Source: CAWCXF01 sp963799455 (GTDB lineage Bacteria > Pseudomonadota > Alphaproteobacteria > Rhodobacterales > Rhodobacteraceae). From it: a DNA stretch of 64,000 nucleotides. The position numbers were made by a program, and so were the translations under genes. The notes under the pieces are model-generated. The model saw only the letters and a list, made by a program, of their open reading frames with translations, was not told where the DNA came from and ran no database searches. The stretch lies in contig CAWCXF010000003.1 of assembly GCA_963799455.1 (NCBI GenBank), positions 1 through 64,000 on the forward strand, given 5' to 3'. Positions 26,390 to 36,993 of the stretch are shown piece after piece. How positions within the stretch are numbered: position 1 is the first letter of the stretch; each line of letters opens with the position of its first letter.

Positions 26390-29122
26390 ATGAACGCCGT
26401 GGAGATCGAGGAGGCCGTCTCGAAGCTGGCGGCGGAGCCGTTCGACGCGGGCGAGTTCCCCTATGCGTTCCTCGCGGCCTTCGGTAACAAGGACACGACG
26501 ATCAAGCGCCTGCGCGCGCGGGAGCAGCAACAAGTCCGACGTCGGCGGGGTCCTCCAGCGTCTCAACATCCACCTGGCCGTGGCCGAGCCCGGGGAGACC
26601 GTCGAGACGCTCGCCCGCCTCCGCGAGAGCCCCAGACCGCCAAGGCGAAGGCCAAGTTGATCCTCGCCACCGACGGCGAGCAGGTCGAGGCCGAGGAGAT
26701 CGGCTCGGGCGAGGTCGTGTCGTGCCGCTACGCCGAGCTGGGCGACAACTTCGGCTTCTTCCTGCCGCTCGCGGGCATCTCGACCGTCGCCGAGGTCAAG
26801 AACAACCCCATCGATATCAAGGCGACGGGGCGGCTCAACCGGCTCTACGTGCAGCTCCTGAAGGACAACGCCGACTGGGGCGCCGCGGCCAAGCGCGGCG
26901 ACCTGAACCGCTTCATGGCGCGGCTGATCTTCTGCTTCTTCGCCGAGGACACCGGCATCTTCGCCGGCGACGACCTCTTCACGGCCACGCTGCGGCGGAT
27001 GACCGAGGCCGACGGGACCAACACCCGCGACGTCCTGCTGCGGCTGTTCGAGGCCATGAACCAAGACCCGCGATGGCGCTACACGAGCCGGCGCGAAATG
27101 GGCCGACGTGTTCCCCTTCGTGAACGGCGGCCTCTTCAGGAGGACATCGGCTGCCCGACCTTCACCCGCACCTCGCGGGCCTACCTGCTACGGGCGGGCG
27201 AGCTCGATTGGAAGACGATCAACCCCGACATCTTCGGCTCCATGATCCAGGCCGTGGCCGACGATGACGAGCGCGGCGAGCTGGGGATGCACTACACCTC
27301 GGTCCCGAACATCCAGAAAGTGCTGAACCCGCTCTTTCTCGACGATCTGCGCGAGCAGCTCGAGGCGGCGGGGACGAACAAGCGCAAACTCTTCAACCTG
27401 CGCCAGCGCCTGTCGCGCATCCGGGTGTTCGACCCGGCCTGCGGGTCGGGCAACTTCCTCGTCATCGCCTACATCCGCATGCGCGAGATCGAGGACGAGA
27501 TCATGCGCCGCCGGGGCGAGGCGCTGACCCGGTCCGCGATCGCCTCACCCAGTTCTTCGGGATCGAGATCAAAAGTTTCGCGGCCGAGATCGCGCGGCTG
27601 TCGCTGCTGATTGCGGAGTTCCAGTGCGACGTGCGCTTCATCGGCCAGACCGAGGCCCGGGCGCTGGTCCTGCCGCTCCATGCCACCGGGAACATCCGGC
27701 AGGGCAACGCGCTGCGAATCGACTGGGAGGAGGTGTGCCCGCCGGTGGCAGTCTCGGTCGAGGAGCAGGATCTGGGTGGGCCAACGGGGCGGCTGAACCT
27801 GGAGAACGAGGCGGAATCAACTGAGGTCATCCTATGCGGCAACCCCCCATACAAGGGCGCACGAAAGCAAGAGCCGCATGAGAAGAAAGATCTGGAGCTT
27901 TGTTTCCGCGGAGATACAGACTACAAAGACGCGGACTATGTTTCTGGATGGTTTCTCAAGGCATTCTCCTACATTAGCGGCACCAGAAACAGGTTCGCGT
28001 TTGTTTCGACGAGTTCTATTTGCCAAGGTGAGCAGGTCCAGTTCATCTGGCCACGCATGTGGGATGCGGGACTCGAATTCTCTTCTGCCTACTGGCCGTT
28101 CAAGTGGAAGAACAACGCCGCCAACAACGCCGGTGTTTACGTCACCATTCTGGGGGTGAGGAATCGATCTCTGTCGACCAAAGATGATTTTTGACGATAT
28201 TCAGCGCCGCATTGTCTCGAATATCTCTCCCTATCTGACAGAGGGCGCCGACGTTGTCGTCCAATCCGCAAGCGAGCCCCTGTCGCCAAACTTCAAAAAA
28301 ATGATCATGGGAAATATGGCCCGTGACGACGGTCACCTGATCCTGGACGAAGCTGACGTCTCCGGTTTAGTGACGCACTACCCAAGCGCCCAGAAATTCA
28401 TTCGTAGACTGCTGGGAACGAAGGAGATTGTAAGCGGTCAGCTTCGATACGCACTTCACCTATCGTCCAAGAATGAAGGCGAGTGGGGGCAGATCCCGCC
28501 AATCAGGGAGCGCGTGGAAAAGGTTCGTAAATTTCGGCATGAATCTAAAGCCAAGACCACAATCGGTTACGCCTCGGTCCCACATAGGTTCGCCCAGTAT
28601 TGTCATAGAGATGAAACAGCGATTGCGATGCCGTCGGTAACGCCCGAGGAGCGGACACATGTGACACCTCTGCTCTTAGAGCCCGGGCCGATGGTCACGA
28701 ACCTCGCCTACTTGGTCTATGACTACGACCTCTCGAGCTTCAGCTTGTTGTCTTCAAGGATGCACATCTCGTGGGTGAGAGGTGTGTCGGGGCGTCATGG
28801 CTCCGGCGTGAGGTATACGCCCTCAATCAGCTACCACACTTTCCCTGTCCCGAATCTCACCGAGACCGACAAGGCCAACCTCACCCGCTGCGCCGAGGAC
28901 ATCCTGCTCGCTCGCGAGGCGCATTTCCCTGCCACCATCGCCGAGCTCTACGACCCCGAGAAGATGCCCGACGACCTCCGCGCCGCCCATGACCGCAACA
29001 ACGAAACCCTCGAACGCATCTACATCGGCCGCCGCTTCCGCAACAACACCGAGCGGCTGGAGAAGCTGTTCGACATGTACACGAAGATGACCGCGGCTGA
29101 CGGGCAGAAGGGCGAGCGCATG
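26390..29122 (+). CDS. YeeA/MmeI-like DNA methyltransferase (several frameshifts)
   Basis: Large N6-adenine class methylase with its own target-recognition region. The start MNAVEIEEAVSKLAAEPFDAGEFPYAFLAAFGNK and RLIFCFFAEDTGIF belong to the N-terminal helical/nuclease-like part. Motif I is FDPACGSGNFLV (27430), FFGIEI follows, and the catalytic motif IV is GNPPYKG (27841). After it comes a target-recognition part, ending near ISYHTFPVPNLTETDKANL. The ATG at 26390 follows GGGGGCGAG. Frame changes are needed near 26517, 26630, 27100, 27140, 27530 and 28160. The segment from about 27800 to 28850 is much lower in GC than its flanks, suggesting a swapped recognition domain. It leads a three-gene set. 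Confidence 0.82.
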
Positions 29123-31185
29123 ACCGGGCACGTGAAGACCGCCCCCTCCGTCTCGGTCCGCTATGCCGCCACCGGCGCCTCGAAGATCGTCCAACGAGCT
29201 CGGCATGCGCGCCATGCAGGAGCGCGCCTATCAGAAGCGCGGCGAACAGTACCTGCTGATCAAGTCGCCCCCCGCCTCGGGCAAGTCCCGGGCGCTGATG
29301 TTCATCGCCCTCGACAAGCTCGAGAACCAGGGGCTGCGTCAGGCGATCATCGTGGTCCCGGAGCGCTCCATCGGCGCCTCGTTCCGCGACACGGCGCTGT
29401 CGCGCCACGGCTTCTGGGCCGACTGGACGGTGGCGCCCCAGTGGAACCTCTGCAACGCCCCCGGCGCCGACGAGCCCTCGGTCGCGAAGGGCAAGGTGAG
29501 GTCGGTGGCGGCTTTCCTCGCCTCCGACGACAAGGCGCTGGTCTGCACCCACGCGACCTTCCGCTTCGCCGTGGACGAGCTGGGCGTCGACGCCTTCGAC
29601 GACCGCCTGATCGCGGTGGACGAGTTCCACCACGTCAGCGCCAACCCCGACAACCGGCTCGGCGCCCACCTGCGCGCCTTCATGGCGCGCGACCGCTGCG
29701 CACATCGTCGCCATGACGGGCTCCTACTTCCGCGGTGACGCCGAGGCGGTGCTGATGCCCGAGGACGAGGCGCGGTTCGAGACCGTGACTTATACCTACT
29801 ACGAGCAGCTCAACGGCTACGAGCACCTGAAGTCGCTCGACATCGGCTACTACTTCTACTCGGGCCGCTACCTCGACGCGATCTCCGAGGTGCTCGACCC
29901 CGCGAAGAAGACGATCGTCCACATCCCGAACGTCAACGCCCGCGAGAGTCTTGGGCGACAAGATCAAGGAGGCGGAGGACATCATGCATGCCCTCGGGGA
30001 GTGGAAGGGCGCGGACCCCGACACGGGCTTCCAGCTCGTCGAGCAGCCCGACGGCCGCGTCCTGCGGGTGGCCGACCTCGTGGACGACGACGGCGCGCGG
30101 CGCGACCGCGTGATCGGCGCGCTGAAGGACCCCGTGCGCGCGGACGACCGCGACCACGTGGACATCATCATCGCCCTCGGCATGGCGAAGGAGGGCTTCG
30201 ACTGGATCTGGTGCGAGCACGCTCTGACGGTGGGCTACCGCTCCTCGCTCACCGAGATCGTGCAGATCATCGGCCGCGCCACGCGCGACGCGCCGGGCAA
30301 GACCAGCGCGCGGTTCACCAACCTCATCGCGGAGCCCGACGCCTCCGAGGAGACCGTGAACGAGGCCGTCAACGACACGCTCAAGGCCATCGCGGCGAGC
30401 CTGCTGATGGAGCAGGTCCTGGCCCCGCGCTTCCAGTTCACGCCGAAGGACACGGGCCCCAAGGAGGGCTTCGACTACGGCGAGGGCGGCTACGAGGACG
30501 GCAAGACCAATGTGGGCTTCGACGACGCCTCGGGGCAGTTCCACATCCAGATCGCCGGGCTCGTCGAGCCGAAGAGCGACGAGGCCAAACGGATCGTCGA
30601 GCAGGACATCCGAGGACCTTCACGCATCTCTCCTCCAGGACCGCCAGGCCGTCGAGCGCGGGGTCTTCGATGACGAGACGCCGCCGGAGGAGTTAACCCA
30701 AGTGCGCATGGGCCGGATCATCGCCGACCGGTATCCCGACCTGTCCGACGAGGATCGCGAGGCGGTGCGTCAGCACGCCGTGGCGGCGATGGCCCTGGTC
30801 CAGAAGGCGAAGGCTAACACCCCGCCCATGAGCCCGGCGAGGAGCCGGCGCGGAACACGGCCTTCGTCGATGGGGCCCGGCAGTTCGTGACAGACGTGAC
30901 GGAACTCGAGATCGACCTGATCGACCGGATCAACCCGTTCCAGGCGGCCCGCGCCATCCTGTCCAAGGCCATGGACGAGAGCACGCTGCGCGAGGTCGCG
31001 GAGGCCATCGCGCGCAAGCGCATCTCCCTCACCCACGAGGAGGCGCGGATGCTTGGCGGAACGGGCCGTCCGCTTCAGACAGGAGCACGGCCGACTGCCG
31101 TCGCTTACCTCCGCCGGACGCGTGGGAGCGCAAGATGGCCGAGGGGGTCGCGTCGCTCCAGCGAAAGGCGGCGGCCGATGCCTGA
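29120..31185 (+). CDS. YeeB-like DEAD/DEAH helicase (several frameshifts)
   Basis: Superfamily 2 helicase. Walker A is SPPASGKSRALMF (near 29270). The DEAH-type box VDEFHH lies near 29620, motif III AMTGSYF near 29715, and motif VI IVQIIGRATRDAPGKTSARFTN near 30250. The C-terminal third (ELEIDLIDRINPFQAARAILSKAMDE...WERKMAEGVASLQRKAAADA) is unassigned. Frame changes occur near 29195, 29695, 29955, 30612, 30845, 31050 and 31125; the protein-level match resumes each time. Start at the ATG at 29120 overlaps the methylase end. Presumed to translocate DNA for the restriction module. Confidence 0.78.
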
Positions 31186-32392
31186 GCGGAGCGACGCGGA
31201 CATCCTCGCCGACCTGGGCGTCGAGACCCGCCCCAAGGCCAAGCCCGCGACCACGCCCCGCGAGGCTCGCATCGTCGCGGGCTTCGAAGACATCCAGAAG
31301 TTCATCGAGGAGCACGGACGGCCGCCCCAGCACGGTGAGGACCGGGACATCTTCGAGCGCCTCTATGCGGTGCGGCTCGACCGGCTCCGCGCGCAGCCCG
31401 ACTGCATGGCTCTCCTGGCGGACCTCGACCACCAGGGGCTGCTGTCGCGCCTCCCATGATGCGGAAGCCCAAGCCCCCGCCGCGATGGACGACGACGCGC
31501 TCCTCGCCGCCCTGGGCGTGGAGCCGGGGGTGGGCGGCATCACCGAGCTGAGGCATGTGCGGTCACAGTCCGACAGGCGAGCGGCCGAGGAAGTCGCGAC
31601 CCGCCATCCCTGCGCCGACTTCGACAGCTTCGAGCCCCTCTTCGAGGCGGTGAAGGCCGACATCGCCGAGGGGCGCCGGCGGACCCGGCGCTTCGAGCGC
31701 AAGGCCGAGATCGAGATGGGCCGCTTCTTCATCGTCGACGGGCTGACCGCCTACGTCGCCGAGGCCGGCGAGGCGTTCGTCAACGAGTCCGGCAACCGGG
31801 ACCAGCGGCTGCGCGTGATCTTCGACAACGGCACGGAGAGCAATCTGCTGTCACGCTCGCTTCAGAAGGCACTGACCGAGGACAAGGCGGGCCGCCGCGT
31901 GACCGAGCCCGACGCGGGCCCGCTGTTCGACCACGAAGACGAGATGCGAGGGCGACGAGACCGGGACGATCTACGTGCTGCGGAGCCTTTCCGATCATCC
32001 GCGAGATCGCGCGGAGCCGCGAGGTCATCCACAAGATCGGGGTCACCGGCGGGAAGCGTCGAGACCGACGCTTCGCGAACGCCGCCCGGGAACCGACCTT
32101 CCTGATGGCCGAGGTCGAGGTGGTCGAGACCTACCGCCTGATCGACATCCAACGGACGGCACTCGAGAACCTGCTGCACCGGTTCTTCGCCCCCGGACGC
32201 CTCGACATCACGATCCGGGACCGCTTCGGGGAGCCGATCAAGCCGCGGGAGTGGTTCGTCGTACCCCTGGACGCGATCCGCGAGGCGGTCGATCGCATAC
32301 AGGACGGCAGCCTACCGGAGTACGAGTATAGGCCAGAGCAGGGGCGGCTCGTCGGACTTGCCGGCGATAAGGGGATCGCGAACAACTTTTGA
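31178..32392 (+). CDS. YeeC-like GIY-YIG (T5orf172) nuclease (three frameshifts)
   Basis: About 403 aa when three extra bases (near 31455, 31945, 31990) are allowed; the span is an exact multiple of three. The N-terminal half is charged helical sequence. The C-terminal half has TGTIYVLRSLSD and HKIGVTGG, the GIY-YIG core of the T5orf172 type, then PREWFVVPLDAIREAV, a usual end of that family. The start overlaps the helicase stop. As the nuclease of a methylase-helicase-GIY-YIG set, it is the likely effector, but activity is inferred. Confidence 0.75.
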
Positions 32393-32592
32393 CACAAGGC
32401 GCATTCCGTCAAGAGTTGTGGGCCCGAGGACCAGCAGGGCCGGGACCTGCGATGGCGCGGCGGAGGGCAGCCAAGGGGCGAAGCGTCAAGAGTGGCAGCG
32501 CAGAAGACCCATGGAAGATCAGCCGCGAGGGACTGATAGCGCTCCGGCACCACCATGGGTGGCGCCGATCGGCAAGCTACGAGAGCATCGTT

Positions 32593-32622
32593 GTCCCAGT
32601 TGGACTGTAGTTTAACTGGGAC
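32593..32622. repeat. inverted repeat upstream of serine recombinase
   Basis: GTCCCAGTT (32593-32601) pairs with AACTGGGAC (32614-32622) around a 12-bp spacer, 57 bp upstream of the recombinase start. This is the place and form of a res or crossover sub-site, or an autoregulatory operator. The rest of 32393-32678 shows no convincing gene. Confidence 0.45.
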
Positions 32623-32678
32623 AGGGGTAGCCCTGCTCCCACCAAGGGGTTACGAGCCATCGTGCAAGGGGGGTTCAA

Positions 32679-33353
32679 ATGGGACACTCGCCGCCGCGCG
32701 CTGCGCTCTACTGCCGGGTCTCGACGAGGGATCAGTCCTGCGAGCGCCAGGAGCGCGACCTCGCGTCCTTCGCGGCGCGGTCGGGCTACGAGGTCATGGG
32801 CATCTTCAAGGAGACCGCCTCTGGTGCGCGGAACGACCGGCGCGAGCGCGCCCGGGTCATGGCGCTGGCTCAGGCCCGCGGAATCGACGCCGTGCTCGTG
32901 ACCGAGCTGTCGCGCTGGGGCCGGAGCACCCCTGACTTGATCGGGACGTTGCGCGAGCTCGCCGCTCGCGGCGTGTCGGTGGTCGCGCTCGGCGGCATGA
33001 CGTTCGACCTCACGACGCCGCACGGTCGGATGATGGCGACGCTTCTGTCGGGCATCGCAGAGTTCGAGCGCGAGCTGACGGTCGAGCGCGTCCGTTCGGG
33101 CCTGGCCGCGGCCCGGGCGCGAGGGAAGGCGCTGGGGCGCCAGCCCGGCCAGCGGCCGAAGTCGGATCGCCTGGCGCCCAGGGTGCTCGAGCTGATCGGG
33201 GAGGGACGCAGCTACCGTCAGGTCGGCCGTGAGGTGGGGCTGAGCAAGAACACCGTGGCCGAGATCATGAAGCGGCAGGGCGTGGCGGCTTCTCGGTCGA
33301 CTGACGAGATGGGCTGTGACGAGGCAGCGGACGGCCAGGGAGGGGCGTCGTGA
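32679..33353 (+). CDS. small serine recombinase (resolvase/invertase family)
   Basis: 224 aa. Catalytic Ser is in YCRVSTRDQ (residue about 15); the conserved TELSRWGRS and FERELTVERVRSGLAAARARGKALGR of the catalytic domain and arm follow. A C-terminal helix-turn-helix (SYRQVGREVGLSKNTVAEIMKR) is present. It is not the resolvase of the large transposon, which has its own at 56809. Probably mediates resolution or inversion of a nearby element. It overlaps the next gene by GTGA. Intact. Confidence 0.9.
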   Translation: MGHSPPRAALYCRVSTRDQSCERQERDLASFAARSGYEVMGIFKETASGARNDRRERARVMALAQARGIDAVLVTELSRWGRSTPDLIGTLRELAARGVSVVALGGMTFDLTTPHGRMMATLLSGIAEFERELTVERVRSGLAAARARGKALGRQPGQRPKSDRLAPRVLELIGEGRSYRQVGREVGLSKNTVAEIMKRQGVAASRSTDEMGCDEAADGQGGAS

Positions 33354-33850
33354 GCGAGCAGGTAATGGTCACCCCGAGCGAGCCACTCACGGTCAAGTTC
33401 GGCAGGTTCGACTTCCGAGGCTACTCGGGGCCGAGCATGGGGGCAGCCGTGATCTGTGAGCATCGTCCCATCGGGATGGCGAGCGTGCGGCTCCGCGATG
33501 TGTCGGGAACGTCGGTGACGATGGAGTACGCGGAGCACGCGACGCGGATGTGGCGGGAGCACCTGGCAGAGTATCCGTTGGCGAAGATCGCTTTCGTGGA
33601 CATCGTCGAGGATTCCTATCTCGGGAGACCGACCAAGCCGGCCAAGAGGCGGATGGTCTGTGAAGGATGGGTCGAACGACGGGGGTGGTTCGGACGGCGG
33701 AAGCGGTTGGAGGACCCCGAGGTCGTCCCCCGGGCCGATGAGTTGCGGGCGATCACGGATGTCAGCTCGCAGCCATACCGACTGCCCCCGGAGCTGTGGC
33801 TCGATCTTCGCCTCCCCCCAGATGTGAGAGACTGGCCGATATTGGAGTGA
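33350..33850 (+). CDS. unknown protein coupled to serine recombinase
   Basis: 166 aa from a GTG that overlaps the recombinase stop. It is soluble and mixed alpha/beta in appearance, with a basic patch WVERRGWFGRRKRLEDPEVV. No family recognised. The tight overlap suggests shared expression with the recombinase. Confidence 0.55.
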   Translation: MSEQVMVTPSEPLTVKFGRFDFRGYSGPSMGAAVICEHRPIGMASVRLRDVSGTSVTMEYAEHATRMWREHLAEYPLAKIAFVDIVEDSYLGRPTKPAKRRMVCEGWVERRGWFGRRKRLEDPEVVPRADELRAITDVSSQPYRLPPELWLDLRLPPDVRDWPILE

Positions 33851-33996
33851 GCTTGCGCATCGGCGTTGTTGCAGACCCCACCTCGTCGATCTGGGCTCGC
33901 ACTCTGACGGGATGGTGGAGAGCGACCCGATGACGGACGACGATCGCGATAGCTCCCCGACGGCGAGCAAGCTTCGCGCCGTGCTGTCGCATCGGA

Positions 33997-34374
33997 TTAT
34001 GCGGATCGCCAGGCCGAAGCCGCATCCTTCTGCCAGCCCTGGCGGTGCAACAGCGGCGCGTCGTCGTCGAAGGCGGCGTAGCCGAGGCAGAGATAGGCCG
34101 CGAGCTCCCAGCGCGCGGGCACGTCGAGCAGCCGCTCGACGGCTTGGGGCTCGAGGATCGAGACCATCCCCATGCCGAGGTTCTCGGCGCGGGCCGGGAT
34201 CCAGAGCGTGTGCACGGCCATGGCGGTGGACTGGTGCAGCGTGCGGGGCATGGTGCGCCGCCCCAGCCCGTGGCCCTCGGGCGGGTCGGTGTCGGTGAAC
34301 ACGGCGAGCTGCACGAGCGCCGCGTCGAGGCCTGCGAGCTTGAGCCGGGCGTAGGCGGCGCGGCGCTCGCCCTC
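33997..34374 (-). pseudogene. bluB: bluB, 3' part (interrupted by transposon)
   Basis: Encodes the C-terminal part of 5,6-dimethylbenzimidazole synthase, the flavin-destroying enzyme that makes the lower ligand of vitamin B12: VQLAVFTDTDPPEGHGLGRRTMP, STAMAVHTLWIPARAENLGMGMVSIL and a normal end at 33997. The 5' part is at 60268-60560. Joining both and dropping one CCCTC copy gives 666 bp, an unbroken 221-aa frame, so the gene was intact before the 25.9-kb insertion. Confidence 0.93.
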
Positions 34375-34503
34375 CTAGCTGTAACGGCTTGAGATCATCC
34401 GTGGTCGGGCGCGAGATCATCGACGGTTTCGGCTCGGATTGCTTGCGACCATCCGGCGGCCTGGGCTCGGATTGCGTGAGACCGGGCGCAGATTGCTTGC
34501 GAC
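34375..34503 (+). repeat. transposon left end with transposase-binding subrepeats
   Basis: After the terminal CTAG, direct units recur: CGGCTTGAGATCATCC (34385), CTCGGATTGCTTGCGACC (34433), CTCGGATTGCGTGAGACC (34466) and GCAGATTGCTTGCGAC (34488). The same units appear inverted at the right end. The following stretch to 34833 has no gene that I can support. Confidence 0.85.
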
Positions 34504-34833
34504 AAGCGCGGACCACTGAGACGTCTGCCGGTGCAGCGGAATCGGGATCGGTCGCCAAACCGGCCGTTCGACGACATCCGTGGGCCGGGCCGCACCGCGG
34601 GGACCCTGCGGCCGCTCGCCAATTCGTTCCCCCCGGTCCACTTCTCATCGATGAGTTTCATCGGGGCATGAGCTTCAAGGACAGGGTCATGCTCTAGCCG
34701 GTCTGCGGCCGGGTGGGACGGCGGATGCCGGCCGAGACCGCGTGCCGTCCGACGTGAGGGCGGAGCGGCGTCGTCCCCCTGTCACAGACCTGGGCTAGCC
34801 ATGGAGGGGCCCTCCCTCAAAGGAAGACCCCCT

Positions 34834-35650
34834 ATGTCCCGATCCGCCCTGATCGCGATCTGCGCCTGGGCGCTCGCCGCGGCCGCCCCGGCCACCGCCG
34901 CCACGTTCAAGTTCATCCGCCATGCTGAAAGCACCACGAATGTCGGTGATCTGACCGGTGATGTCCTCGATCCCGATCTGACCGCGCTTGGACGGCAGCA
35001 AGCCCTCGACCTCCTCGACGCGCTACGCGGCGTCGACATCACGACGATTTACGTTACGAGCTTCCGGCGGACCTCCCTCACCATCGCTCCTACGGCCGAC
35101 GCGCTCGGTCTCACTCCCATCGTCGTGCCCGAGATCCGCGAATGGGACTTCGGCAACGAAGCCATCGGCGACGATTTCCTCGCGCGGGGCGATCAACTCT
35201 ATGCTCGAGATGTTCGGGGCTTGGCTCTTGGGCGACACAACCGCACGGCTCGAGGGGCGCCCGAGCTCCAAGTCGCTCGACGAGCTGCGCGCGCGCGTCG
35301 TGCCCGGTTATCAGGGAATCGTCGACCGGCACCGGGACGAGGATGGGGTCGTTGCGATCGTCGGCCATGGCGGGTCGATCGGCTGGGTCCTGCCGTCCTT
35401 CGCCGCCAACGTCTCCCTTCCGTTCGGCCTGACCAACGGGCTGGCGAACACGGGCATCATCGATGTCGCGCTCGATGCCTCTGGCACGCCGTTCGTGACT
35501 GAGTGGGACGGGATCGCGTTCGAGGCGAACGGTCCGGTCGTGGCGCCCGTGCCGCTCCCCGCGGGCGGGCTGCTGCTGCTCACCGCGATCGGCGGCCTCG
35601 CCGTCCGCCGCATCGCCCGCGGGCCGGGGCGCGCGTCGCAGCCCGTGTGA
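34834..35650 (+). CDS. secreted histidine phosphatase with VPLPA-type sorting tail (one frameshift)
   Basis: Phosphoglycerate-mutase-like phosphatase of about 271 aa. A signal peptide (ALIAICAWALAAAAPATAA) is followed by FIRHAES, the phospho-histidine motif, and later VAIVGHGGSIGW, the second catalytic His. The C-terminus reads VAPVPLPAGGLLLLTAIGG then basic residues, the pattern of VPLPA-CTERM sorting signals for exosortase-type anchoring. One extra base near 35207 breaks the frame (QLYA/EMFGAW). First cargo gene of the transposon. Substrate unknown. Confidence 0.75.
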
Positions 35651-35905
35651 TCGACTTTGATACGAGGATGATGCAGGGCGCCCCGGTCACGGGTGGGACG
35701 TCACCTCCGAGCGCCGGAGCAGAGGAACGCCCGACGATGCCGGCGGCTGCGAGTCAGGGCGCGCCTCAGCGGGCGGTCGTGTGGAGACGTGCGGCGCCCC
35801 AGGGGTTGAGGAGCATCGGCGCGAAGCGGATCGCGGCGAGGAGGCGTGATACGGAAGCCCGCCTCCGAGGCGCGGCCTTCTCCAGCGATCATTGATGGCG
35901 CCCCC

Positions 35906-36991
35906 TCATCGGCGCGCAAGCGCGGGGGGCGGCGCGATCACGAGGCCCAGCGCGTTGCCGCTGGCGACGATCCGGATCGGCAGGGCGGCCGCCGGGTCGG
36001 GCCTATCGAGGGCGAAGCGTTCGTTCCTTTGCAGGCCAAGCAGGATCGAGATCATCCAAGGCGACGCCACGGGCGTCAGGTGGCCCGCCCCGCGCGCCGC
36101 GGCGCCGCTGGTGTCGATCACCGTCACGTCGAGGTCGGAGAGCGCGGCGAGGTCGTCGATCGTGCCCAGACGGCCGCCGCCGCTCAGCCATCCCGACAGG
36201 CGCAACGCCCGGTCTCGCCCCGACGCGAAGATCACGAAGGGCTCGGGCAGCGCGTCGATCGGCGCAACCTGCGCGCGGAACACGTCCAAGTCAACGTCGG
36301 GCGAGATGAGGGCCACGTCGCCCAGCTCGTCCCAGAGGCCGCCGCCGGTGCGCAACGCACGGCTCCGGAGCGTCTCCAGCAGGAGCTGGGATCCGAGGGA
36401 GTGGGCGACCAGCGTGATGCTGTCCACCGGGGTCGCGGCCACGAGGTCGATCAGGTCCTCGAGGCCGTCCCGCGCAAAGAGAACGCTGTCGCGGTCGTAG
36501 AGGTAGTTGCCCGCCGAGGCGGCGGACGGCCAGGAATACAGGATCGGCACGCCGGTTGTCTCGAAGTCGTGGGTCATCTGCGCGAAGCGGTAGAGACCTT
36601 CGGCGAAGTTCGTGTTGTAGCCATGGGTGAACACGACGACGTCGCGCGAACCGGGCGGCAGCGCCGCCAGCCGCGTGGCGATCTCGGACCGGAACGCGCC
36701 GGCGTCGCGCGTCAGGGCCGCGTCGGTGACGACGAACTCCGTCGCCGAGTCGGGCGTGGCGCCTGGCCAGGCGACGGTGCCCGACACATGGCCGGGCGGC
36801 ACCGCGACGGAATATCGCCCGTAGGTTGGGACGGGCTGCCGTTCGGCGCCGAAGTCCGCGCTCCGCCCGATCCGCTCGCGCGTCGTGGCGACGAGGATCT
36901 CATGCGTGGTGCCAGGCGCGCGATCGACGAGGGCGAGCTCGCCGCGCGGCGCGCAGGCCGCGAGCAGGAGGACGAGGAGGATGGGACGCAT
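35906..36991 (-). CDS. DUF900-type alpha/beta hydrolase lipoprotein
   Basis: 361 aa. The signal sequence ends in a lipobox (LLLAAC), so it is probably membrane-anchored outside the cytoplasm. The fold is alpha/beta hydrolase of the DUF900 type: VVVFTHGYNTNFAEGLYRFAQ, then YSWPSA, then the nucleophile elbow VAHSLGS. The ATG at 36991 is 2 bp after the stop of the ABC permease gene, making it the last gene of a long minus-strand operon. Substrate unknown. Intact. Confidence 0.8.
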   Translation of the reverse strand: MRPILLVLLLAACAPRGELALVDRAPGTTHEILVATTRERIGRSADFGAERQPVPTYGRYSVAVPPGHVSGTVAWPGATPDSATEFVVTDAALTRDAGAFRSEIATRLAALPPGSRDVVVFTHGYNTNFAEGLYRFAQMTHDFETTGVPILYSWPSAASAGNYLYDRDSVLFARDGLEDLIDLVAATPVDSITLVAHSLGSQLLLETLRSRALRTGGGLWDELGDVALISPDVDLDVFRAQVAPIDALPEPFVIFASGRDRALRLSGWLSGGGRLGTIDDLAALSDLDVTVIDTSGAAARGAGHLTPVASPWMISILLGLQRNERFALDRPDPAAALPIRIVASGNALGLVIAPPPALARR

Positions 36992-36993
36992 CG

